This document shows, piece by piece, positions 8,730-15,564 of a DNA stretch of 28,604 bases. The stretch's first letter is position 1. Every line of letters starts with the position of its first letter. The stretch is from Natronohydrobacter sp. (GTDB lineage Bacteria > Pseudomonadota > Alphaproteobacteria > Rhodobacterales > Rhodobacteraceae), in assembly GCA_007116445.1 (NCBI GenBank), contig SKIM01000187.1, forward strand, positions 1 to 28,604. Direction: 5' to 3'. The notes below the pieces were generated by a model. That model saw nothing but the letters and a program-made list of their open reading frames with translations, did not search any database and was not told the origin of the DNA. The translations under genes and the position numbers were made by a program.

Positions 8730-9799
8730 CAGGGTTCGTGCTCCTGCGCCGGGGGCGGGCCGTAAAGCGCGCTATCGCGGTAGCGCGCAAGGCCGAAGCG
8801 TACAAGCACCCCGACCGAGGCCGCGACAGGCACGGCAATCAGCATCCCGGTGAAACCGAACAGCATCCCGAAGACCGAGACTGCGAAGAGCAGCCAGACC
8901 GGATGCAGCCGCACGGAATTGCCGACAATGCGCGGGACCAGAAAATTGCCTTCGAGCAGCTGCCCGATGGCAAAGATCACCACGACAAGGCCGATGCTGG
9001 CGGGCATGCCCCAGAATTGCCAGAGCGCCACACCGATCGCCAAGGCACCGCCGATGATCGCGCCGATATAGGGAATGAAGGAAATCAGCCCGGCCACCAC
9101 GCCGATCACGAGGCCGAATTGCAGCCCCACCAACCCCAGCGCAGTTGCGTAATAGGCCGCGAGGATCAGGCAGACGGTCAGCTGGCCGCGCACGAAGCCG
9201 GCGATGGTGCGGTCGATATCCTGCGCCAGGTGCCGAATGGTCGGGGCATGCGCACGCGGCAAGAGATCATCTGCGCCTGCGACCACGCGCGGCCAGTCGA
9301 GCATCAGATAGAAGGCCACGACCGGCGTGATGATCAGAAACACGATGACGCTGACCAGTCCCGCGACAGAGCGCCAGACCCCTTCGGCGAGCATGGCCCC
9401 CCGTTCGCGAAGGGCATCGCCGAAATTCGCCAGCGACGCCTGCAATGTGTCTTCCAGCCGCGCGACCTGCGCGAAGCGGCGGGTCAGGCTGGTGTAAAGA
9501 TCCGCGAACAGCTCGGGTGCTGTCTGGGTGAATTGCACGGCCTGCCCGACCACAGCCGGGACGATCAGCAGAAGCGCTGTGGCGATTGCGCCGAGAAAAG
9601 CCAGCATGAGGACCGTGACCGCCAGGGGGCGCGGCAGGCCCAGCCCCATCAGTCGCCCGACCAAAGGGTTGAGGAAATAGGCAATCGCCGCCCCGGTCAG
9701 GAACGGCGCAAGCGCCGGGCTCAACGCCCAGAGAAGCGCCGCAAGCACCACTGCCGCGATGACCCAGTAGCGTAGTTGCATTTCCGGGCTCAGCGCCAC
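8729..9799 (-). CDS. AI-2E family (PerM-type) membrane transporter
   Basis: Polytopic inner-membrane protein of the AI-2E/PerM family, 356 residues with about eight hydrophobic helices. These include two near the N-terminus (VIAAVVLAALLWAL and LTGAAIAYFLNPL), a pair in the middle (VSVIVFLIITPVVAFYLML), and a re-entrant C-terminal group with FIPYIGAIIGGALAIGVAL, a family hallmark. Substrate is unknown: some family members export autoinducer-2, others are ion antiporters. The GTG start at 9799 is favoured because an AAGGAAAGGCGG stretch lies just upstream; an internal ATG at 9781 is possible. The stop overlaps the hdaA start by one base, a pairing that suggests an operon rather than a functional link. 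Confidence 0.9.
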   Translation of the reverse strand: MALSPEMQLRYWVIAAVVLAALLWALSPALAPFLTGAAIAYFLNPLVGRLMGLGLPRPLAVTVLMLAFLGAIATALLLIVPAVVGQAVQFTQTAPELFADLYTSLTRRFAQVARLEDTLQASLANFGDALRERGAMLAEGVWRSVAGLVSVIVFLIITPVVAFYLMLDWPRVVAGADDLLPRAHAPTIRHLAQDIDRTIAGFVRGQLTVCLILAAYYATALGLVGLQFGLVIGVVAGLISFIPYIGAIIGGALAIGVALWQFWGMPASIGLVVVIFAIGQLLEGNFLVPRIVGNSVRLHPVWLLFAVSVFGMLFGFTGMLIAVPVAASVGVLVRFGLARYRDSALYGPPPAQEHEP

Positions 9800-9842
9800 G
9801 ATTCCGCCTTTCCTTACAGTCGCGCCGGATCCCGCCGCACGC

Positions 9843-10268
9843 TTAAAGCTTCATATGCCGCGCGCGCGCCCCGCGTTCAATGGCCGCCGCGTGCAGCCGG
9901 TCGATCTGCAACTCATGGCGGATTTCTTCCAGCAGGCGCAACTCGCTCTGATCGAGCCTGCCATCGGCAGCGGCGATGTCGCAGGCCAGCGCATAGGCAG
10001 TTTCGCTCAGCCGTGGGGGCAGGCTGTTGCGCACGAGCCCGAAGAGCGCGTCAAGCCCGTCTTCCTCCTCGAACAGGTCGAAAACGGTCTGGGCGACCAT
10101 CTTGATGCGGTCCGCATCGTAATCGCCAAACACCGGCAGGTGATTGACCAGCGTCTGGATCGCCACCAGCTCGGCGGTGCGCAGTTCCAGATCGGCAGCC
10201 GATACTGCGATCATCAGCGCGATCAGGCTGTCCTCGGGTGACAATGAATGGGGCGGGGCCGGGGGCAT
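9843..10268 (-). CDS. TerB-fold family protein
   Basis: A 141-residue cytoplasmic all-helical protein of the tellurite-resistance TerB fold. Two similar acidic motifs, AADLELRTAE (about 24-33) and AADGRLDQSE (about 99-108), sit in the two halves where TerB proteins bind metal. The start at 10268 is chosen because an AAGGA site lies upstream (on the minus strand) and because the reading frame beyond it, which runs to 10436, would overlap the lysK start and contains no conserved sequence. The stop is 43 bases from the AI-2E gene start, so the two may share a transcript. A role in actual tellurite resistance is not implied; single TerB-like proteins are common and their function is mostly unknown. 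Confidence 0.82.
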   Translation of the reverse strand: MPPAPPHSLSPEDSLIALMIAVSAADLELRTAELVAIQTLVNHLPVFGDYDADRIKMVAQTVFDLFEEEDGLDALFGLVRNSLPPRLSETAYALACDIAAADGRLDQSELRLLEEIRHELQIDRLHAAAIERGARARHMKL

Positions 10269-10374
10269 GTTGATAGTCCTTGCTGTGATCTTGCGCCAGA
10301 TTATTGACGCGGGCGGGCAGGGGCAATAGGAAGCGGGTCTGCACTGACACCCCCACAGAGAAGTGACCAGCCCC

Positions 10375-11994
10375 ATGTCGACCCTGCGCGATGCTGCCCT
10401 CAGCTCGAAAGCCTGGCCCTTTGAAGAGGCCCGCAAACTCCTCGCGCGCTACAAGGGCAAGCCGCCCGAGAAAGGCTATGTGCTGTTCGAGACAGGCTAC
10501 GGCCCCTCTGGCCTGCCCCATATCGGCACATTTGGCGAGGTCGCGCGCACCACGATGATCCGCCGCGCATTCGAGGCGATCAGCGACATCCCGACGCGGC
10601 TGATCTGTTTTTCCGATGACGTGGACGGCATGCGCAAGGTGCCCGAAAATGTCCCTGACCCCGAAGCGCTTGCCGCGCATCTGCAAAAGCCGCTGACGGC
10701 AGTGCCCGACCCTTTCGGCACGCATGAAAGCTTTGGCCATCACAACAATGCGCGGTTGCGCGCCTTTCTGGACACCTTCGGGTTTGAATACGAATTCATC
10801 TCGGCCACGGAATTTTACAAATCCGGCCAGTTCGATGCTGTGCTGTTGCGCGCAGCCGAGCGCTATGGCGCGCTGATGGAGGTGATGCTGAAATCCCTGC
10901 GCGAAGAGCGCCAGCAGAGCTATTCGATTTTCCTGCCGATCCATCCCGAAACGGGGCGCGTGCTCTATGTGCCGATGAAGCATGTGGACGGGGCACGGGG
11001 TGAGATCACTTTCGACGATGAGCACGGGCGCGAATGGACGCTGCCGGTGACAGGCGGGCATGTGAAGCTGCAATGGAAGCCCGATTTCGGGGCGCGTTGG
11101 GCCGCGCTCGATGTCGATTTCGAGATGTATGGCAAGGATCACTCGACCAATACGCCGATCTATGACCGGATCTGCGAGATCCTCGGTGGGCGCAAGCCTG
11201 AGCATATGGTCTATGAATTGTTCCTCGACGAGAATGGCGAGAAGATCTCGAAATCCAAGGGCAATGGGCTGACCATCGACGAATGGCTGACCTATGCTGC
11301 AACGGAAAGCCTGAGCTATTACATGTTCCTCAAGCCGCGCACGGCCAAAAGGCTGAGCTGGGATGTGATCCCGAAAGCGGTGGATGAGTATCACCAGCAA
11401 TTGCGCGCCTATCCTGACCAGAGCCCCGAGCAACAGGTTGCGAACCCTGTCTGGCATATCCATGGCGGGGTCGTGCCTGAAAGCGGTATGGTGGTCAGTT
11501 TCGGGCTGCTTTTGAACCTCGTCTCTGTCGCGCGGGCGCAGGACAAGGCGACGCTCTGGGGGTTCATTCGCCAATATGCGCCCGATGCCGCCCCCGAAAC
11601 GCATCCCGACCTTGATCAGGCCGCCGGTTTCGCTGTGCGCTATTTCCACGATTTTGTGGCCCCGACACTCGTTTATCGTGCCCCGGACGCGACCGAGCGC
11701 GCAGCGCTTGCCGATCTGGCCGGGCGGTTGCGCGAAATAGCAGCGAGCGGCGCAGTGCCTGCGGATTATGCCGCAGAGTTCGACGCGCTGGGCGATGAGG
11801 TCTTCATGTCGGTCGTGCGTGATACCGGCAAGGCGCATGGTTTTGCCTCGCTGCGCGACTGGTTCAAAGTGCTCTACGAGGTGCTGCTGGGCGCTGAACA
11901 AGGCCCGCGGTGGGGCAGCTTCATCGCGCTTTACGGTGCGGCCGAGACGGTCGCGCTGATCGAAAAGGCGCTTTCTGGCGAGCTCAGCGCCTGA
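10375..11994 (+). CDS. lysK: Lysyl-tRNA synthetase, class I (archaeal type)
   Basis: Charges tRNA-Lys. This is the class I enzyme, unrelated to the common class II LysS. The HIGH-type signature is in GPSGLPHIGTFGE (HIGT at 49-52) and the KMSKS loop is KISKSKG at 290-296, both in a Rossmann catalytic domain. The C-terminal half is the alpha-helix-cage anticodon-binding part. The length of 539 residues is normal. The ATG at 10375 (MSTLRDAALSSKAW) is preferred over a GTG four codons upstream, because a purine-rich stretch (CAGAGAAG) is better placed for it. It is divergent from the TerB-like gene. Class I LysRS is regular in alphaproteobacteria, so this is a lineage marker rather than an oddity. 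Confidence 0.97.
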   Translation: MSTLRDAALSSKAWPFEEARKLLARYKGKPPEKGYVLFETGYGPSGLPHIGTFGEVARTTMIRRAFEAISDIPTRLICFSDDVDGMRKVPENVPDPEALAAHLQKPLTAVPDPFGTHESFGHHNNARLRAFLDTFGFEYEFISATEFYKSGQFDAVLLRAAERYGALMEVMLKSLREERQQSYSIFLPIHPETGRVLYVPMKHVDGARGEITFDDEHGREWTLPVTGGHVKLQWKPDFGARWAALDVDFEMYGKDHSTNTPIYDRICEILGGRKPEHMVYELFLDENGEKISKSKGNGLTIDEWLTYAATESLSYYMFLKPRTAKRLSWDVIPKAVDEYHQQLRAYPDQSPEQQVANPVWHIHGGVVPESGMVVSFGLLLNLVSVARAQDKATLWGFIRQYAPDAAPETHPDLDQAAGFAVRYFHDFVAPTLVYRAPDATERAALADLAGRLREIAASGAVPADYAAEFDALGDEVFMSVVRDTGKAHGFASLRDWFKVLYEVLLGAEQGPRWGSFIALYGAAETVALIEKALSGELSA

Positions 11995-12013
11995 TCTGTC
12001 TGATAGAGGACCA

Positions 12014-12060
12014 GCGGGAGCGCTTGTCTGTTGCGCCCCCGCGCTCGCCGGAAGGCGCAA
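12014..12060. terminator. Candidate hairpin between convergent lysK and sulfotransferase-like gene
   Basis: An imperfect inverted repeat GCGGGAGCGC (12014-12023) / GCGCCCCCGC (12033-12042) has one A-C mismatch and a 9-base loop. An alternative stem, TTGCGCC (12031-12037) / GGCGCAA (12054-12060), overlaps it. Both lie in the 93 bases between two converging genes. No T-run follows on either strand, so intrinsic termination is only a possibility. Confidence 0.25.
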
Positions 12061-12087
12061 CTGATTGCGCATCGGGTCAGGTCGCTG

Positions 12088-12972
12088 TCAGATGTCAGCA
12101 GGTTGAAGCAGGCGCAGGCCGGGCAGGGCGCTGAGGCTTTCGGTGTCCTGTTCATAAAGCTCGGTCAGAATATCGACCCGCGCCTCGTCCCAATCGGTCA
12201 CGGTCAGATCGATTTCCAGCTTCTGATCATCGCAGAACTTGTCGAGAAATGCGGCGATGACATGCTGCCGATGATCTTCATCCACGGGTGGGGCATCGTT
12301 GAAATATTGCGCAAGCTTGTCAGCGGCCCCCTCGACCATGACTGTATCAAACCAGTCGAAACTTCCCTCGAATTCAGTGTCCGGTTCGTGGCCGGAAATC
12401 TCCCGCAGCAACTGATGCCACAGGAAAGGCGTGTCCTCATCGCACCAGACAGTGAGTTTTGCTTCCGGCCATGTGTCGATGATTTGCTGCAACAGTGTTG
12501 ACCAGCGCAGCTGTTCAACCGGAATTTGGGACGTTTCCAACCCTTTTTGCTGGATGCGTTGGGACGACATGAACGCTGGAATGAACGAGGCCGGGTTGCG
12601 GATGGCAAAGAAGATTTCGACGTCATGACCCTCGAAGATCTTGCGCAAGGCCGCAACGCGCCGAGCGGCTTTTGGATAAAACTGCACATCGTCAAGCACA
12701 TCGGGCAGGCGCGCCAGCAAGCTTGGCCCGGAAAAGACCAGTCGCCTGGCGTCATCCGGAGCACCGATCGCGTCGCGCAGATGACGAAACGCTTCAGGCG
12801 CGCCCGTGCCCGAGGTAATGTGATTCGCAGCGTCCTTGATCAGGTCCAGGTACTGCCGCGCCGGCGGGACAATGATGCCTTCACGCCGCAGCATGTCTGC
12901 GTTGGTTTGCAAACATTTCCTGAGCTGGTTGTCGTCAGTCAGATGCGCCCCGAGATGCAATGCAATTTCCAT
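12088..12972 (-). CDS. Sulfotransferase-like protein of unknown substrate
   Basis: A 294-residue soluble protein with features of the P-loop sulfotransferase superfamily. The N-terminal strand-loop HLGAHLTDD (6-14) is in the place of the 5'-phosphosulfate loop, although the glycine/lysine pattern is degenerate. IFFAIRNPASFIPAFM (120-135) resembles the 3'-phosphate-binding motif. The C-terminal region contains W and acidic-rich helices. I chose the ATG at 12972 because homology-like sequence begins there (MEIALHLGAH) and a modest AAGG lies upstream; the frame stays open to 13098 without recognisable content. It converges on lysK and lies 5' to 5' with the tRNA-Thr. An inactive or nucleotide-independent relative cannot be excluded because the catalytic residues are not obvious. 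Confidence 0.65.
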   Translation of the reverse strand: MEIALHLGAHLTDDNQLRKCLQTNADMLRREGIIVPPARQYLDLIKDAANHITSGTGAPEAFRHLRDAIGAPDDARRLVFSGPSLLARLPDVLDDVQFYPKAARRVAALRKIFEGHDVEIFFAIRNPASFIPAFMSSQRIQQKGLETSQIPVEQLRWSTLLQQIIDTWPEAKLTVWCDEDTPFLWHQLLREISGHEPDTEFEGSFDWFDTVMVEGAADKLAQYFNDAPPVDEDHRQHVIAAFLDKFCDDQKLEIDLTVTDWDEARVDILTELYEQDTESLSALPGLRLLQPADI

Positions 12973-13112
12973 GATGCCCGTGCCTTGTCTTATTTTCGCA
13001 AGCTCTCCCACGATATTATGTCGCGCATTGGCCGCGAATCCGACCATAATCTGACGAATCTTGCTTAATGGTGAAAAAAATCGTGCTGTGAAGATCAAAG
13101 CGCATTCGCGTG

Positions 13113-13140
13113 TTGAGCTGAGGTGTTTTTCGCTCTAATA
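13113..13140 (+). promoter_or_regulatory. Candidate sigma-70 promoter of tRNA-Thr
   Basis: TTGAGC (13113-13118) and CTAATA (13135-13140) are separated by 16 bases. A start about 7 bases downstream would fall just before the mature tRNA at 13151. The sequence after the -10 is GGGAGCAAGG. Confidence 0.4.
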
Positions 13141-13150
13141 GGGAGCAAGG

Positions 13151-13226
13151 GCCGGCTTAGCTCAGTTGGTAGAGCAGTGGTTTTGTAAACCGAAGGTCGG
13201 GGGTTCGAGTCCCTCAGCCGGCACCA
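13151..13226 (+). tRNA. tRNA-Thr(UGU)
   Basis: The 76-base cloverleaf includes an encoded CCA. The acceptor stem is GCCGGCT/AGCCGGC, the D stem GCTC/GAGC, the anticodon loop TTTGTAA with anticodon TGT (reads ACA, threonine), and the T stem GGGGG/CCCTC with loop TTCGAGT. The variable loop is AGGTC. The anticodon stem GTGGT/ACCGA is slightly weak, with a G-A mismatch at 27-43 and a G-T wobble at 28-42. No integrase or duplicated tRNA 3' end is seen downstream, so it does not appear to be used as an attachment site here. Confidence 0.97.
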
Positions 13227-13501
13227 TCCCCAATGTTTTGCAAGGCATCAATAGACCTGATTTGCGTGAGATCGGGCTGCGCAGATGAACCCTGAGATCT
13301 GACACAGTTGACCACAAGCGCGCCAGAACCGCGCAGTGTGTGTCTGCCTGCCTGGCTGGATCCGATCACATCAATTGCGCGCAATTTTCACGATTTCTCG
13401 GCGCCGCGGGCTATGATTTACCTGTGTGGTGATAAGCGCTTGTTAATGTGCGCCCGCTATCTTCGTTGAAAATTTGATGATTTAGCAAAAGGGTCTCGCA
13501 T
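13227..13501. other. 275-base intergenic region between tRNA-Thr and the sensory cluster
   Basis: No open reading frame of note. The one strong feature is the 14-base perfect palindrome AATTGCGCGCAATT at 13373-13386, about 115 bases before the next start. Just before that gene the sequence becomes AT-rich (GAAAATTTGATGATTTAG), then AAAAGGG as ribosome site. No clear tRNA terminator was found. Confidence 0.6.
13373..13386. promoter_or_regulatory. Perfect 14-bp palindrome AATTGCGCGCAATT, candidate operator
   Basis: A continuous self-complementary sequence upstream of the chemoreceptor cluster. The size and two-fold symmetry fit a dimeric regulator site. It has no spacer, so it is a poor hairpin. 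No known family is assigned. Confidence 0.35.
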
Positions 13502-13813
13502 ATGTGGATGGAATCGGCCTCACCGATCATGGTCGCGGTTCTTGGCACCATCGCCCTTTTCTTTCCCTACCTTGCCCCGCGAGCCGATGATCAGGTGACC
13601 GTCATCGTCTTCTCTCCCTTTGCTTCGCCAACTGCGATCTTGCACGATCTCAGCGCACTCGACCTGCCGATCCGCGATCTTCGTTGGAACGGGCATTTGG
13701 CGGAACTCGATCTGTCCCCTTTGTCGCCAGAAGAGCGGCGCGGCCTGGCCCGTCGCCTCACAATCCCGGCGTTGCAGATCGCGGGCCGGCCCTCTGCTTT
13801 GTGCATTCAGTAA
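13502..13813 (+). CDS. Small membrane-anchored protein of unknown function
   Basis: A 103-residue protein I do not recognise. An N-terminal hydrophobic helix (about 8-26, PIMVAVLGTIALFFPYLAP) is followed by a short charged turn (RADD) and a mixed alpha/beta domain of about 75 residues containing VTVIVFSPFAS and LSPEERRGLARRL. The helix is probably an uncleaved anchor with the rest in the periplasm (inference). The start at 13502 is supported by AAAAGGG upstream; an ATG at 13508 is also possible. The stop is only 20 bases before the first chemoreceptor gene and the strand is the same, so co-transcription is likely. That suggests an accessory role in the sensory cluster, without proof. Confidence 0.7.
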   Translation: MWMESASPIMVAVLGTIALFFPYLAPRADDQVTVIVFSPFASPTAILHDLSALDLPIRDLRWNGHLAELDLSPLSPEERRGLARRLTIPALQIAGRPSALCIQ

Positions 13814-13833
13814 TTTCGCCCGAGGAAGTCGCA

Positions 13834-15474
13834 ATGCTGCCTGAGAATAAGAAAATCGATGCCTTGACTAGAATGAGGCAAAACGGGGCTTATGGTGTCA
13901 CCGCCTTGCTTTGGGTCATGGTTGCCCAGATTGCGATTGCCGGCTGGCTGCTCTCGGTGCCGAGTGTCTATTTGCTGGCGGTTGCTATTGCGATAGCCAG
14001 CCTTGTCACCTTCGAATGCTGGCGCGATTCGTCGGGTGAGACTGTGCAACTGACCTCTGCCGCCGCCCTCGCAGTGACCATCGGGCTCGTGGTTTACCAG
14101 TTCTCGGATCACCCCTGGCAAGTGGATATCCACATGCAGTTCTTTGCCGCGCTGGCGGCTCTGGCGATATACTGCAACTGGCGCGCGATTGTTCTCTACA
14201 CTGGTCTGGTCGCCGTGCATCATCTTGTTCTTACGATTGTTTTGCCAAGCGCGGTCTTGCCTGGCGGGACCGATATCCCGCGTGTTCTGCAACACGCGGT
14301 GGTGCTTCTTGTCGAAGCCGGCGTCCTCATTTTCATCGCGCGGATGCTGACCTCGTCCTTCGCGACCACTGACAATGCCTTGCGCGAGGCGCAGGAAGCG
14401 CAAGCGAGATCTGAGGAAGCACGCCTGTCTCAGATCCGGCTCGCAGAAGCCACTGAGCGCGACAAGATGATCGAAGCGAAGAAAAAGGAACGTGTGGTTC
14501 GTGAACTTGAGGCCGGTCTTCAACGTCTCAGCGAAGGCGATCTCAAGACACTCATCGACAGCCCCGCGCATGATCCCTTCCCGGAAGAATATGACAGCAT
14601 GCGTGCAGCATTCAATCAAACCTTGCAGATGCTCGACGATCTGCTCGCGCGTGTTGATCTGGTCGCCAATGCTGTGCGGACTGACGCTATCGAGATCGAG
14701 CGCGCCGGGCGCACGCTTTTCGAGCGCGCAGAAGCTCAGACGTCAAGCCTGAATGATGGGCGGTCTGCGTTGCAATCCATGATCGATATTCTTGACGACG
14801 GCTTGACGCAATCTCGGCAGGCGACGCTCGAAAGCCGTGAGAATGAAAGAGAGGCCGAGGCCGGCGGCGCGATCACTCAGGATGCTGTGCAGGCAATGAT
14901 GGCGATTGAAAGAAGCTCTGAGCAGATTTCGAGAATCATTGGCGTGATCGAGGATATCGCCTTCCAGACGAACCTCCTGGCCTTGAATGCGGGTGTGGAA
15001 GCCGCGCGCGCTGGCGATGCTGGTCGCGGGTTTTCGGTTGTCGCGGTCGAAGTGCGTGGGCTGGCAGAGCGCGCCGCTGCATCTGCTCGTGAGATCCGCG
15101 AACTGATCGCCCAAGCTTCGTCGCATGTCGCCGAGGGGTCCACACTCGTTCATCGGACAACCGATGCTCTGGGGGCAATTGTCGGGCGGGCGTCTGGCGT
15201 ACGCAAATTCATGGATGGCATCGCGTCAACATCGCAGAACCAGGCCTCACGTCTGCAGCAAGCCAAGAGCGTCATTGATCAAGCAGACTCCATCAACCGA
15301 CAGACTTTGGATGCGGCACAGGAAGCGCAGGTCGTGGCGGCGAATATTGGACGCCAGGCCGAAAAGCTTGTCACCACTTTGCATGCCTATCTGACTTTGC
15401 CCGACCGTATGGACCTTTCCGAACTTGATAAGCGCGAGGACAAGATGCGGCAATCTCTCAGGAATGCTGGATGA
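13834..15474 (+). CDS. Six-TM methyl-accepting chemotaxis-type receptor
   Basis: A 546-residue chemoreceptor. The N-terminus has about six membrane helices (roughly 21-41, 44-60, 73-90, 100-114, 117-137, 151-170) with almost no periplasmic domain, so it probably senses something in or near the membrane. A coiled-coil and HAMP-like segment follow at about 180-275. The cytoplasmic signalling hairpin has the highly conserved tip at about 366-400 (IEDIAFQTNLLALNAGVEAA), which contacts CheA/CheW-type proteins. The helix before the tip is divergent from canonical methylation regions, and there is no C-terminal CheR-docking pentapeptide. The ATG at 13834 has GAGGAAG upstream; longer in-frame sequence overlaps the preceding gene and is spurious. 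The ligand is unknown. Confidence 0.93.
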   Translation: MLPENKKIDALTRMRQNGAYGVTALLWVMVAQIAIAGWLLSVPSVYLLAVAIAIASLVTFECWRDSSGETVQLTSAAALAVTIGLVVYQFSDHPWQVDIHMQFFAALAALAIYCNWRAIVLYTGLVAVHHLVLTIVLPSAVLPGGTDIPRVLQHAVVLLVEAGVLIFIARMLTSSFATTDNALREAQEAQARSEEARLSQIRLAEATERDKMIEAKKKERVVRELEAGLQRLSEGDLKTLIDSPAHDPFPEEYDSMRAAFNQTLQMLDDLLARVDLVANAVRTDAIEIERAGRTLFERAEAQTSSLNDGRSALQSMIDILDDGLTQSRQATLESRENEREAEAGGAITQDAVQAMMAIERSSEQISRIIGVIEDIAFQTNLLALNAGVEAARAGDAGRGFSVVAVEVRGLAERAAASAREIRELIAQASSHVAEGSTLVHRTTDALGAIVGRASGVRKFMDGIASTSQNQASRLQQAKSVIDQADSINRQTLDAAQEAQVVAANIGRQAEKLVTTLHAYLTLPDRMDLSELDKREDKMRQSLRNAG

Positions 15475-15564
15475 TCTGAGCGCGCAGGTCACAGACAGAA
15501 CCAAACGAAACTCAGTCAAAAGAAAACACGCGCCGCTCAGTGCGACTCAAGAAACGAGGAAACC

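Noticed and set aside
8043..9799. A functional link of HdaA with the AI-2E-family protein
   Set aside because: The 1-base overlap shows shared transcription only; I have no sequence evidence for a common pathway.
10051..12072. A 673-codon open frame on the minus strand across lysK
   Set aside because: It is longer than lysK, but lysK has the class I signatures and a normal length. The antisense frame has no recognisable domain and arises from high-GC codon bias.
13151..13501. tRNA-Thr as an integration site for a mobile element
   Set aside because: No integrase, direct repeat of the tRNA 3' end or change of gene style was seen on either side.
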